From: Epsilonproteobacteria bacterium tcs-49
GTDB taxonomy: Bacteria; Campylobacterota; Campylobacteria; Campylobacterales; Sulfurovaceae
DNA length: 64,000 bases
NCBI GenBank assembly: GCA_002049495.1
Contig: LLYS01000001.1
Coordinates: 350,674 to 414,673, forward strand
Direction: 5' to 3'
Of the stretch, positions 8,398-15,430 are shown one piece after another. The notes under the pieces were generated by a model. The model searched no databases, had not been told where the DNA came from, and was given only the letters and a program-made list of their open reading frames with translations. The number at the start of each line of letters is the position of its first letter. Positions within the stretch are counted from its first letter, which is position 1. The position numbers and the translations under genes are program-made.

Positions 8398-8700
8398 CTA
8401 CTCGGTAATATCGCTTCCTGTGATCTTCACCGCGTGCCCCTCTCCGGCGTCAAACACCGCAGTGTATGCTCCGCTGGGTTTTTCAAAGGTAAAATCGCTG
8501 TATTCGCTCATCTTCCCTTCGATAACCGTTTTGCCGTTTTGTTCTACACGGAACTTTACGCCGCTGGCGCTGCTGCCGTCACTGAAGCCGCCTTCACACG
8601 TCACGGTACCGTCTCCATTGTCAAAGCAACTCATCAAAGCCGTATGGGCAAATAGCGATCCCGTAGCCAGGGCCAGTACTAAAACCGTTTTTTTCATCAT
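8398..8700 (-). CDS. Small secreted protein of the Feo locus (100 aa)
   Basis: 100 residues with a signal peptide (KKTVLVLALATGSLFA); the mature form would start HTALMSCF. The mature part has a CFDNGDGTVTCEGGF loop, two Cys that could form a disulfide, and a small beta-sandwich-like remainder ending in KITGSDITE. Two adjacent Met codons (8700 and 8697) follow GGAG; the second has the better spacing. It lies 89 bp after feoB. I do not know a family name. Context suggests a periplasmic partner for ferrous-iron uptake. Confidence 0.7.
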   Translation of the reverse strand: MMKKTVLVLALATGSLFAHTALMSCFDNGDGTVTCEGGFSDGSSASGVKFRVEQNGKTVIEGKMSEYSDFTFEKPSGAYTAVFDAGEGHAVKITGSDITE

Positions 8701-8789
8701 TGTCTCCTTTATCGTGATTTTTACTCCGTGCCGCCTTTCCTGCGGCGCCGCTTCGCTCTGTCCCGACCAAACCTCCCCCTTGAAAGGAC

Positions 8790-11273
8790 CTAATGAAGGT
8801 CCCGTACCTTACTTTGCGGCAATCCTCCGCTCCAGTTGATCCGCTTTTGCGGCATCAGCCCGAGTACCAGCGCGGTCAACAAAACCGATACGTAAAAAAA
8901 CGTCATCGCTTCCACCCCGTTTAGGGAGCTGTGCACTCCCATTTGAAATACCGTTATCGCCGTTGCGATCCCCAGCGTAATGGGGAAAAAGATCGCGAAA
9001 AGCATCCAGCGGTAACTGCCCGTTTGAAACTTCACCACGATCATCGTAGCGATGCACGGCGGGGTTAAAATCATAAAAATGATCATCGCCGTAGCGTGCA
9101 GCGGGGTGTAGCCGCTGTTTTGTGCCATCGTTTCCTCCGCGCGCGCTCCCTCTTTTGTTTTATTGTTTTCATAGATGCTTCCCAGCGTCGCCACGGCCGA
9201 TTCCCTGGCGGCGAAGGAGCTTAAAAACGCTACGTTGACCTTCCAGTCAAATCCCGCATATTGCGTAAAGGGTTCGATGGATCGTCCCGCCATCCCCAAC
9301 AGGGAGTTTTCCACCTTTTCATCTTTGATATCCATCAAAATCTTTTTGCGCATCCGTGAAAGTTTGCGCAGGGGGCGGTTGATCTTTCTCGCTTCCGCGT
9401 CCCCTTTTGGTTTGACAAATTTGAAAAACTCCGGGTTCAGAGCCTTATACTCCGAATCGACGGCTTGGGCCCCCTCCTTCCCGGAAGCCGTCATCCGCTT
9501 CATCTTGTAGCCGTCGTAAAAATTCAGCAGTCGCGAAACCTCCTCTTTTGTATCCACCAAAGCGTAGTAGTCGCTTCCACGCACACGGTTGTCAAAATAG
9601 CTTAGCGCTTCTTGGGATTTTTGCGCGTAATGTGCCCTTCGCTCCTCGTCCAACCCCGGAAACTGCAGCAGGGCAAACAGGATCACCGCAACGGCCAAAA
9701 CGATGGTCACCACCTTTTTGATATAGATCCACACCCGCTCAAAAGCGCGCAGCACCACCCCCTTAAACGTGGGTAGGTGATACGGCGGAAGTTCCATCAC
9801 AAAAGGCGCGGTTTCACGGGTTTTCAGTACCGTGCTTGTCAAGATTTTGGCTACGATCAAAGCGATGAAGACGGTCACCGTAGAGATATAAAACATCATC
9901 AGCGCCATCTCCGCTTTGAAAAACGCCCCCAGAAGCAGCGTATAAAAAGGCACTTTGGCCAGGCAGTTCATATACGGCACCGTCAAGATGGTCGCCATGC
10001 GTGCCCGGTCATCGGCAATCCCTTTGGTCGCCATCACCCCGGGAACGGCGCAACCGCCCACGAAAGCTCCGCCGAGAACCAGCGGGAGGGTGGATTGTCC
10101 GTGCAAACCGAATTTTCGAAACAGCCGATCCAGGATAAAAGCCATCCTGGGCATATACCCCACATCCTCCAAAATCGCGATCAGCGCAAAAAGGATCAAA
10201 AAGATGGGGATGTAGTTTAGCAGCGCGTTGGCGCTGTTGACCATCCAGATGCCAAACTCCGTAATCACGGGGACTTCGGTAAAATTTGCCGCCGGCAGAA
10301 TATCGACGGTAAAGTTTTTTACCGCCGCCAGCAGCGGCCAGGTGTAATCGGTAATTTTATACCCCATGACGATGGAGAGTTCGTAAATTCCAAACATCAC
10401 CAAAAACAGAAAAGGCAGTGCCAGCCACCGGTTGAGGATAAACCGATCGGCGATATCGGTGGCGGTCACGTGATCCTTTTGCTTTTCCACGACGCACTTG
10501 TGATAGATAATATCCGCCGAATCAAACCGCAGGGCCGCTAAAAAGCTTTCCGGGTCGCGGTCAAGAACTTCATGGAACTGCAAGCGGTACTCTTTGGCCT
10601 TTTGGGCGATCCCCCTTTGCATCTTTTCAAGCTTTTGGATTATCTGCATATCCTGTTCTAACGCTTTTATCGCCAGCCAACGGCTGCTTACCACCGAATC
10701 TATCTTGGTAAAATCCCTTTGCAGCTTCTGGATAAAGGGTTCCAAACCTTCATAATTGAGACGAAACTCTTCAAAACTGCTCTTTTGATCCCATATGAGC
10801 TTCAAAGCTTGAAGAATCTCCTCCTTTCCCTTTCCCTGGGCACCGCTGGCTTCAACAACCGGACACCCCAGCAACTCGGCCATCTTGTGTGAATCGATCT
10901 CAATCCCCCGGCGCGCGGCCACGTCCATCATATTCAGCACCACAACAACCGGTTTTCCGATCTCTAAAAGTTGAAAAGTCAGGTAGAGGTTGCGCTTAAT
11001 GTTTGACGCATCCACAACGTTGACGATGATATCGGGGTCCTCCTCCAAAATGACATCTTTTGCCACCCGCTCCTCCGCGGAGTAGGAGCTAAAGGAGTAT
11101 GTGCCGGGCAGGTCCACAAGCTCCACCTCCCGATCCCCCGCTTTGAAGCGGCCGCTTTTTTTATCTACCGTCACTCCCGGATAGTTCGCGATATGCTGGT
11201 ATATTCCGCTGATCATATTAAATACGGTGGATTTACCGCAATTGGGCTGTCCCGCCAATGCTACTTTTATCAT
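8790..11273 (-). CDS. feoB: Ferrous iron transport protein B
   Basis: 827 residues, slightly longer than most FeoB. The N-terminal G domain shows GQPNCGKST (G1), YPGVTVDK (G2), DLPGTYS (G3) and NMMD (G4). The membrane part starts near residue 285 and carries the family Gly/Cys gate motif GGCAVPGVMATKG and the later SSFAARESAVATLGS motif. A polar insert of about 110 residues near 555-665 (rich in Arg/Lys/Glu) separates membrane segments. FeoB moves Fe2+ across the inner membrane with GTP hydrolysis. Its ATG overlaps the FeoA stop as ATGA, so translation is coupled. Confidence 0.97.
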   Translation of the reverse strand: MIKVALAGQPNCGKSTVFNMISGIYQHIANYPGVTVDKKSGRFKAGDREVELVDLPGTYSFSSYSAEERVAKDVILEEDPDIIVNVVDASNIKRNLYLTFQLLEIGKPVVVVLNMMDVAARRGIEIDSHKMAELLGCPVVEASGAQGKGKEEILQALKLIWDQKSSFEEFRLNYEGLEPFIQKLQRDFTKIDSVVSSRWLAIKALEQDMQIIQKLEKMQRGIAQKAKEYRLQFHEVLDRDPESFLAALRFDSADIIYHKCVVEKQKDHVTATDIADRFILNRWLALPFLFLVMFGIYELSIVMGYKITDYTWPLLAAVKNFTVDILPAANFTEVPVITEFGIWMVNSANALLNYIPIFLILFALIAILEDVGYMPRMAFILDRLFRKFGLHGQSTLPLVLGGAFVGGCAVPGVMATKGIADDRARMATILTVPYMNCLAKVPFYTLLLGAFFKAEMALMMFYISTVTVFIALIVAKILTSTVLKTRETAPFVMELPPYHLPTFKGVVLRAFERVWIYIKKVVTIVLAVAVILFALLQFPGLDEERRAHYAQKSQEALSYFDNRVRGSDYYALVDTKEEVSRLLNFYDGYKMKRMTASGKEGAQAVDSEYKALNPEFFKFVKPKGDAEARKINRPLRKLSRMRKKILMDIKDEKVENSLLGMAGRSIEPFTQYAGFDWKVNVAFLSSFAARESAVATLGSIYENNKTKEGARAEETMAQNSGYTPLHATAMIIFMILTPPCIATMIVVKFQTGSYRWMLFAIFFPITLGIATAITVFQMGVHSSLNGVEAMTFFYVSVLLTALVLGLMPQKRINWSGGLPQSKVRDLH

Positions 11274-11539
11274 ACCCGCTCCACCTCAATCAGCTGTGCT
11301 TCGCTTTTTCGAAGGGAAACAAGATAGTTTTGCACCCGCAACTCCATGGGGTCAAACAGGGGAGCTTCGCGGATAACGTTTATCACCGTTCCGTCGATAA
11401 ACCCCATGTCCAGAAGCTTATACAGCAGTTTATCCCTGGCGTTGACCCGAAGTATCTTCACGCTTTCTCCGCTGGATATATCGCTCAGACGTTTGAAACC
11501 TTCGCGTTTTTGTTTGCGATAGCGAGCTCTTCTCATCAT
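11270..11539 (-). CDS. feoA: FeoA, FeoB partner with SH3-like fold
   Basis: 89 residues with the FeoA pattern: LSDISSGESVKILRVNA, then LLDMGFIDGTVINVIREAPLFDPMELRVQNYLVSLRKSEAQLIEV. The LGxGFxxGxxVxV core of the SH3-like fold is clear. A basic N-terminal extension of about 14 residues (MMRRARYRKQKREGF) precedes it. FeoA is a small cytoplasmic protein needed for FeoB activity. It is placed directly upstream of feoB with a 4-base overlap, and AAGGA precedes its start. Confidence 0.95.
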   Translation of the reverse strand: MMRRARYRKQKREGFKRLSDISSGESVKILRVNARDKLLYKLLDMGFIDGTVINVIREAPLFDPMELRVQNYLVSLRKSEAQLIEVERV

Positions 11540-11560
11540 CGATCCTTTCCTCTTTGCGGT

Positions 11561-11869
11561 TTATACGTTTTTCCCGTCGCAACTTTTTCCAAAAATATTG
11601 CATAGCGCGCAGCTTACGCTGCTGCAGGCTCTTTTGGAACAAAGAAGGGGGATATCCTTGCTTTTGGCTTCCTTTTTAAACTGCTTCATCGCGTTGTGGT
11701 TTAAAAAATCCGTCAACAAAAGTACGCAATCGGTACCGCTTGGTATATTTTTTTTACTGATTGCGCGCTTCCCCCTTGCGCTCCAGTGGGTAATGGACGT
11801 CGCCCCGTACTCTTTTAAAATATCCTTGATCGCGGAGATCCTGTCTCCTCCTACTACCAACACACTCAT
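11561..11869 (-). CDS. DUF2325 family protein
   Basis: 102 residues. It begins with a Rossmann-like strand-loop (MSVLVVGGDRIS) and continues ISHW-like (ITHWSARGKRAI), then CVLLLTDFLNHNAM and a Cys-rich end (CSKRACSSVSCALCNIFG). This is the layout of DUF2325 proteins: a small alpha/beta domain with a terminal CxxC-type segment. The start has TAAGGAGTG just upstream and lies 10 bp after the 55-residue gene. In this operon it probably serves iron homeostasis, perhaps as a sensor or Fe-handling factor, but no biochemical role is known to me. Confidence 0.85.
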   Translation of the reverse strand: MSVLVVGGDRISAIKDILKEYGATSITHWSARGKRAISKKNIPSGTDCVLLLTDFLNHNAMKQFKKEAKSKDIPLLCSKRACSSVSCALCNIFGKSCDGKNV

Positions 11870-11879
11870 TTTTCACTCC

Positions 11880-12047
11880 TTATTCGCCTAACAATTCTCT
11901 GGCCACGATGCGGGCACGTCTTGAATCCAGGTCTCTGTGCTTCATCTTCATCAAGCGCACGATGGAGCACACCATTTTCGGGCTTTTTTCATAGCCGCAC
12001 TCTTTGATGATCCTGTTCATTCGTGTTTTCAGCAGTAAAGAACTCAT
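11880..12047 (-). CDS. 55-residue first gene of the feo operon
   Basis: The minus strand reads ATG at 12047-12045, 55 codons and TAA at 11882-11880. A very strong ribosome site (AGGAGGAGAG) precedes it, and the Fur box lies 15 bp upstream. The product is basic and helical (MSSLLLKTRMNRIIKECGYE, later RDLDSRRARIVARELLGE) with two Cys (KECGYE, MVCSIV). Its stop leads straight into the ribosome site of the DUF2325 gene. I do not recognise a family. It could be a small regulator or DNA/RNA-binding protein. Confidence 0.75.
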   Translation of the reverse strand: MSSLLLKTRMNRIIKECGYEKSPKMVCSIVRLMKMKHRDLDSRRARIVARELLGE

Positions 12048-12061
12048 CTCTCCTCCTTTTT

Positions 12062-12080
12062 GATATTGATTATCATAATC
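12062..12080 (-). promoter_or_regulatory. Fur box of the feo operon
   Basis: GATTATGATAATCAATATC on the minus strand matches 17 of 19 bases of the Fur consensus. It lies just downstream of a TATTAT-type -10 element (near 12083-12090) and 15 bp before the 55-residue gene. It also lies in the 111-bp divergent region shared with the DUF1007-NicO pair, so it might affect both directions. Confidence 0.85.
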
Positions 12081-12158
12081 TTATAATACTATTCCTTAAT
12101 ATTTCTTGAAAGAGATAGATTTTTCCGGAGAAGTTACGAAATTCGATATACTTTTGTT

Positions 12159-12674
12159 ATGAAAACGGTTGTACTATTACTTTTTTGCGTTTTATCGCTG
12201 TGGGCACACCCCCATACCTTTGTAGATGTACATATGGATATCCAAAAGTCAAAAGAGCGGATCGACTCCATCGACTTCCGGTGGGAATTTGACGAGATGA
12301 CCTCCTCTATGATGCTCATGGAGTTTGACCACAACGGCAACGGCACCATAGAAGCCGATGAAACCAGCTACGCCTACCACAACTACTTCATGCCGCTACA
12401 GGAGTTTAACTTCTACACCGATTTAAAGATCGGGGGAAAAACCGTCGCCGTTTCTCCGCAAAACTTCAAAATGAGTATTAGAAACAACCGCGTCTGCTAC
12501 CACTTCACCCTTCCCGTCGATGCAGCCAAGGACAGGGTCGCGCTGGAGTTTTACGACAAAGACAACTTCGTGGCGATGGTGGTCAAAAAGCGGTTTATGC
12601 ACACAACGCTCAAATACGCCATCAAAGATGTGGATTATGATTTTTACTTCGCTTACCGGGTGGAGTTTTCATGA
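12159..12674 (+). CDS. DUF1007 periplasmic protein
   Basis: 171 residues. A signal peptide (VVLLLFCVLSLWA) would leave HPHTFVDVHMDIQ at the mature N-terminus. The DUF1007 pattern is clear: HPHxFVD, then a calcium-type EF loop (FDHNGNGTIEADE), and a C-terminal beta domain. DUF1007 genes commonly precede NicO-type metal exporters, and here the stop overlaps the next start by 4 bases. TATACT lies only 6 bp before the ATG and there is no ribosome site, so the message may be leaderless. A role in binding Ni, Co or Fe in the periplasm is inferred. Confidence 0.85.
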   Translation: MKTVVLLLFCVLSLWAHPHTFVDVHMDIQKSKERIDSIDFRWEFDEMTSSMMLMEFDHNGNGTIEADETSYAYHNYFMPLQEFNFYTDLKIGGKTVAVSPQNFKMSIRNNRVCYHFTLPVDAAKDRVALEFYDKDNFVAMVVKKRFMHTTLKYAIKDVDYDFYFAYRVEFS

Positions 12675-13423
12675 GTGAGTACTACAACGCCTTTTTAAAA
12701 CAGATCATCTCCTGGCAATATGAACTCAACCGCCTCGTATCAGGGGAGATCCGCGGTATCAACGATGAAAACTTTCTCGGCGTTTACGCCACGATCATCG
12801 GTATCGCCTTTTTGTACGGCTTGATCCACGCCGCGGGTCCCGGCCACGGCAAAGCACTGGTGGCGTTTTACTTTGCGAAGGGCAAAGAGAGTTATAAAAG
12901 CGCGTTCAAACTGGGCTATCTTATCTCGCTAATCCACGCCGTCTCCGCGCTGGCGGTGACTTTCGGGATCTTTTTTATCATCGAAAAGATGTTTCGGCAC
13001 AATTTTGACGCCTATTCGCAAAAAGCGATGCTTGTCAGTGCGGTGATGATCCTTACGGTGGGACTCTATATCGTGGTCAAATCCTACCTTGAGCGCAGAA
13101 AAGTCCATGAGGGTACCCCCGTCGATACGAAAAAGAGCCGCTACGCCATCGCTTTTTCCGTAGGCGTGGTCCCCTGCCCCGGGGTGATGACGATCGTTTT
13201 ATTCTGCATCATGCTCAAGCAGTTTACCCTGGGGATATTGGCGGCTGTGGCCATGAGTATAGGGATGGGGCTTACCATCTCCATCGCCGGGATCTTAAGC
13301 GTCGTGTTCGCGGAGAAGATGCAGCCGCTGATGCGCTCAAAGGGGTATATTCTTGAAATGCTCAGCGGCGTACTCATCATCGCGCTGGGCGGTTTTTTGC
13401 TCGCGGCAAACCTGCAAAGTTAA
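12671..13423 (+). CDS. NicO/RcnA-type nickel-cobalt transporter
   Basis: 250 residues with about six membrane segments. The signature GLIHAAGPGHGKALV sits near residue 53, and a second motif (GVVPCPGVMTIVLF) near residue 167 matches the family GxxPCP site. NicO/RcnA proteins export nickel or cobalt, and some act on iron. It forms a translationally coupled pair with the DUF1007 gene and ends 1 bp before the convergent YeiH gene. Substrate not determinable from sequence. Confidence 0.88.
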   Translation: MSEYYNAFLKQIISWQYELNRLVSGEIRGINDENFLGVYATIIGIAFLYGLIHAAGPGHGKALVAFYFAKGKESYKSAFKLGYLISLIHAVSALAVTFGIFFIIEKMFRHNFDAYSQKAMLVSAVMILTVGLYIVVKSYLERRKVHEGTPVDTKKSRYAIAFSVGVVPCPGVMTIVLFCIMLKQFTLGILAAVAMSIGMGLTISIAGILSVVFAEKMQPLMRSKGYILEMLSGVLIIALGGFLLAANLQS

Positions 13424-13424
13424 A

Positions 13425-14426
13425 TTACAATAAGAGATACACCGCCGTATATCCGCCCGCGACCAGCCAGACAAACATCACAAGCGCTACCCCCAGAGGC
13501 TTGACCCCGGCTTGTTGGAACTTCTCAATCCCCGTTTGCATCCCCAGTGCGGCCATCGCCATGGTCAGCATAAAGGTATCGGCCTGCAGTATCATAGCGT
13601 GCACGGCACCGGGCAGCAAGGAAAAAGAGTTTAGCGCGATCACTCCTAAAAACAGCAGTGCAAACCACGGGACGGTGATCTTTGCCCTTGTACCCTTTTG
13701 CTTTTTTGACGACATATAGGCAAGCAGAAGCAAAAAGGGAACAAGCAGCATCACCCGAAACATCTTCACCGCCACGGCGGCATCGGCTGCCGATTCTCCC
13801 ACGGCGTTACCCGCCGCTGCTACGTGTGCCACCTCATGCAGCGTCGCGCCGATATAGATCCCCATACCTTTCTCCTCAAATCCGAGCACCCCGCTTTGGT
13901 AAAGCAGCGGATACAAAAACATCCCCAGCGTTCCGAAAAACACCACCGTCCCTACCGCCACAGCGGCTTTGTAGGCTTTGGCACGCAAAACAAAATCCGT
14001 TGCCATGACCGCCGCCGCGCCGCAGATGCTGCTCCCCGCACAGATCAGCAAAGCCAGATCTTTTTCCAGTTTCAACCACTTCACGGCGATAAGATACCCC
14101 AGGGCAAAGGTTGAAAGCATCATAAACGCCCCGACTATAAACCCCTCTGCTCCCAGCAGTTCCAGATCGCCGAAGGTAAGGTGAAAGCCGTATAAAACGA
14201 TCGCTACGCGAAGCAGGGTTTTACTGCTCCAGGCGATACCGCTTTGTCCCGGTGCGTACCGTTTGGCCAGGGAAGTGTTGGCATATATCATCCCAAAAAC
14301 GATGGCGATGATAAGAGGCGAGAGCCCCGCACGCTCAAAGATCTCCACTTTCGCCGCAAGCACGGCCAATAGCGCTACAAAAGCGGTGAGTAAAACCCCC
14401 GCCATAAATCCATATCTGCTTTGCAT
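13425..14426 (-). CDS. YeiH-family putative sulfate/anion exporter
   Basis: 333 residues, about ten membrane helices, with the hallmark segments LRVAIVLYGFHLTFGDL, GSSICGAAAVMA and GATLHEVAHVAAAG of the YeiH (conserved hypothetical 698) family. Family members are inner-membrane proteins linked to export of sulfur anions or related small acids. The ATG is preceded by AAGGAG. A LysR regulator diverges 101 bp upstream, the usual yeiH-yeiE style pairing, so it probably controls this gene. Confidence 0.85.
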   Translation of the reverse strand: MQSRYGFMAGVLLTAFVALLAVLAAKVEIFERAGLSPLIIAIVFGMIYANTSLAKRYAPGQSGIAWSSKTLLRVAIVLYGFHLTFGDLELLGAEGFIVGAFMMLSTFALGYLIAVKWLKLEKDLALLICAGSSICGAAAVMATDFVLRAKAYKAAVAVGTVVFFGTLGMFLYPLLYQSGVLGFEEKGMGIYIGATLHEVAHVAAAGNAVGESAADAAVAVKMFRVMLLVPFLLLLAYMSSKKQKGTRAKITVPWFALLFLGVIALNSFSLLPGAVHAMILQADTFMLTMAMAALGMQTGIEKFQQAGVKPLGVALVMFVWLVAGGYTAVYLLL

Positions 14427-14527
14427 AACACTCCTTTGCTTTTCCGGTGTTATTATAGCCGTGAACTATATATTTGTAAAATAAATTATTTTTACTATAA
14501 TGATGTATTTTATCAATAAGGAAAGGC

Positions 14528-15430
14528 ATGACACTCAACCAGTTACAATGTTTCTATCTGCTTTATGAAACACAAAGCGTCTCCAAAGCCGCGAAGAGAC
14601 TGCACAAAAGCCAGTCGGCCCTCTCCATCGCTCTGGCCAAACTTGAAGACACGGTGGGGGAAAAGCTTTTTGACCGGGTGGGGAAAAAACTGCTCCTCAA
14701 TGAGCGGGGGCGCTACTTTTATACGCAGACCAGAGAACACTACCTGCATCTTCTTCAAGCCAAAACCCTGTTTCAAAAAGAAAAAATCGCCGGTTCGCTG
14801 CGCGTAGCCGCGAGTAAAACCATCGCCAACTATCTGCTGCCAAAGAGTTATTACGATTTTTTGCAAAAGTATCATATGGTGCGTCTTCACACAAAAACCG
14901 GCAACTCCGCCTCCATCATACGCGACGTAACCGCCGGCAGGATAGATATCGGCTTCATTGAAAACAGTACCGTCCATGGGGAGTTGCAAGTCACAAAGAT
15001 CGCCGAAGACAGATTGATGCTGCTCACCGGTGACCCGAACGCACCGAAAAAGTGTTATATCGACACTATCAACAAAAAATGGATTATGCGTGAGGAGGGT
15101 TCGGGAACGCGGGAATTTTTCATGCGGGCTATCGGAGATTATGCCAAAGAGTTATCCATCTTCCTGGAACTTGGTGAATTTGAAGCGATCAAAAATATTC
15201 TTTTGATGCAAAAAGATACCGTGGGCGTACTCTCCCAAGCCGCGGTTACCAAAGAGCTTGCGCAGAAAAAACTCTTTGGTATTGAAGCGATCAATATCGA
15301 TCTGCGCAGGGATCTGTTTATGATCTACCGCAAAGACAGGGTAAAAAGTACGCTCTTTAGCACCTTTGAAGAGTTTATCAACCGCAGACGGCCCCTCTCA
15401 TCCTGCATGAAAAGCGAAGCGAAGCCTTAG
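14528..15430 (+). CDS. LysR-type transcriptional regulator
   Basis: 300 residues. N-terminal winged helix: LNQLQCFYLLYETQSVSKAAKRLHKSQSALS (residues 3-33), then LEDTVGEKLFDRVGKKLLLNERG. The effector domain spans about 90-295 (GSLRVAASKTIANYLLP, GSGTREFF). AAGGA lies 6 bases before the ATG. The divergent YeiH gene is the likely target. Its last four bases overlap the convergent metE stop, so antisense interference at the 3' ends is possible. The similarity to YeiE/CysB-like sulfur regulators is a guess. Confidence 0.92.
   Translation: MTLNQLQCFYLLYETQSVSKAAKRLHKSQSALSIALAKLEDTVGEKLFDRVGKKLLLNERGRYFYTQTREHYLHLLQAKTLFQKEKIAGSLRVAASKTIANYLLPKSYYDFLQKYHMVRLHTKTGNSASIIRDVTAGRIDIGFIENSTVHGELQVTKIAEDRLMLLTGDPNAPKKCYIDTINKKWIMREEGSGTREFFMRAIGDYAKELSIFLELGEFEAIKNILLMQKDTVGVLSQAAVTKELAQKKLFGIEAINIDLRRDLFMIYRKDRVKSTLFSTFEEFINRRRPLSSCMKSEAKP

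Noticed and set aside
9260..9690. Polar insert in FeoB as a novel fused domain
   Set aside because: It keeps frame between membrane segments and has no recognisable fold; FeoB proteins with extra soluble loops are known, so it is not counted as a fusion.
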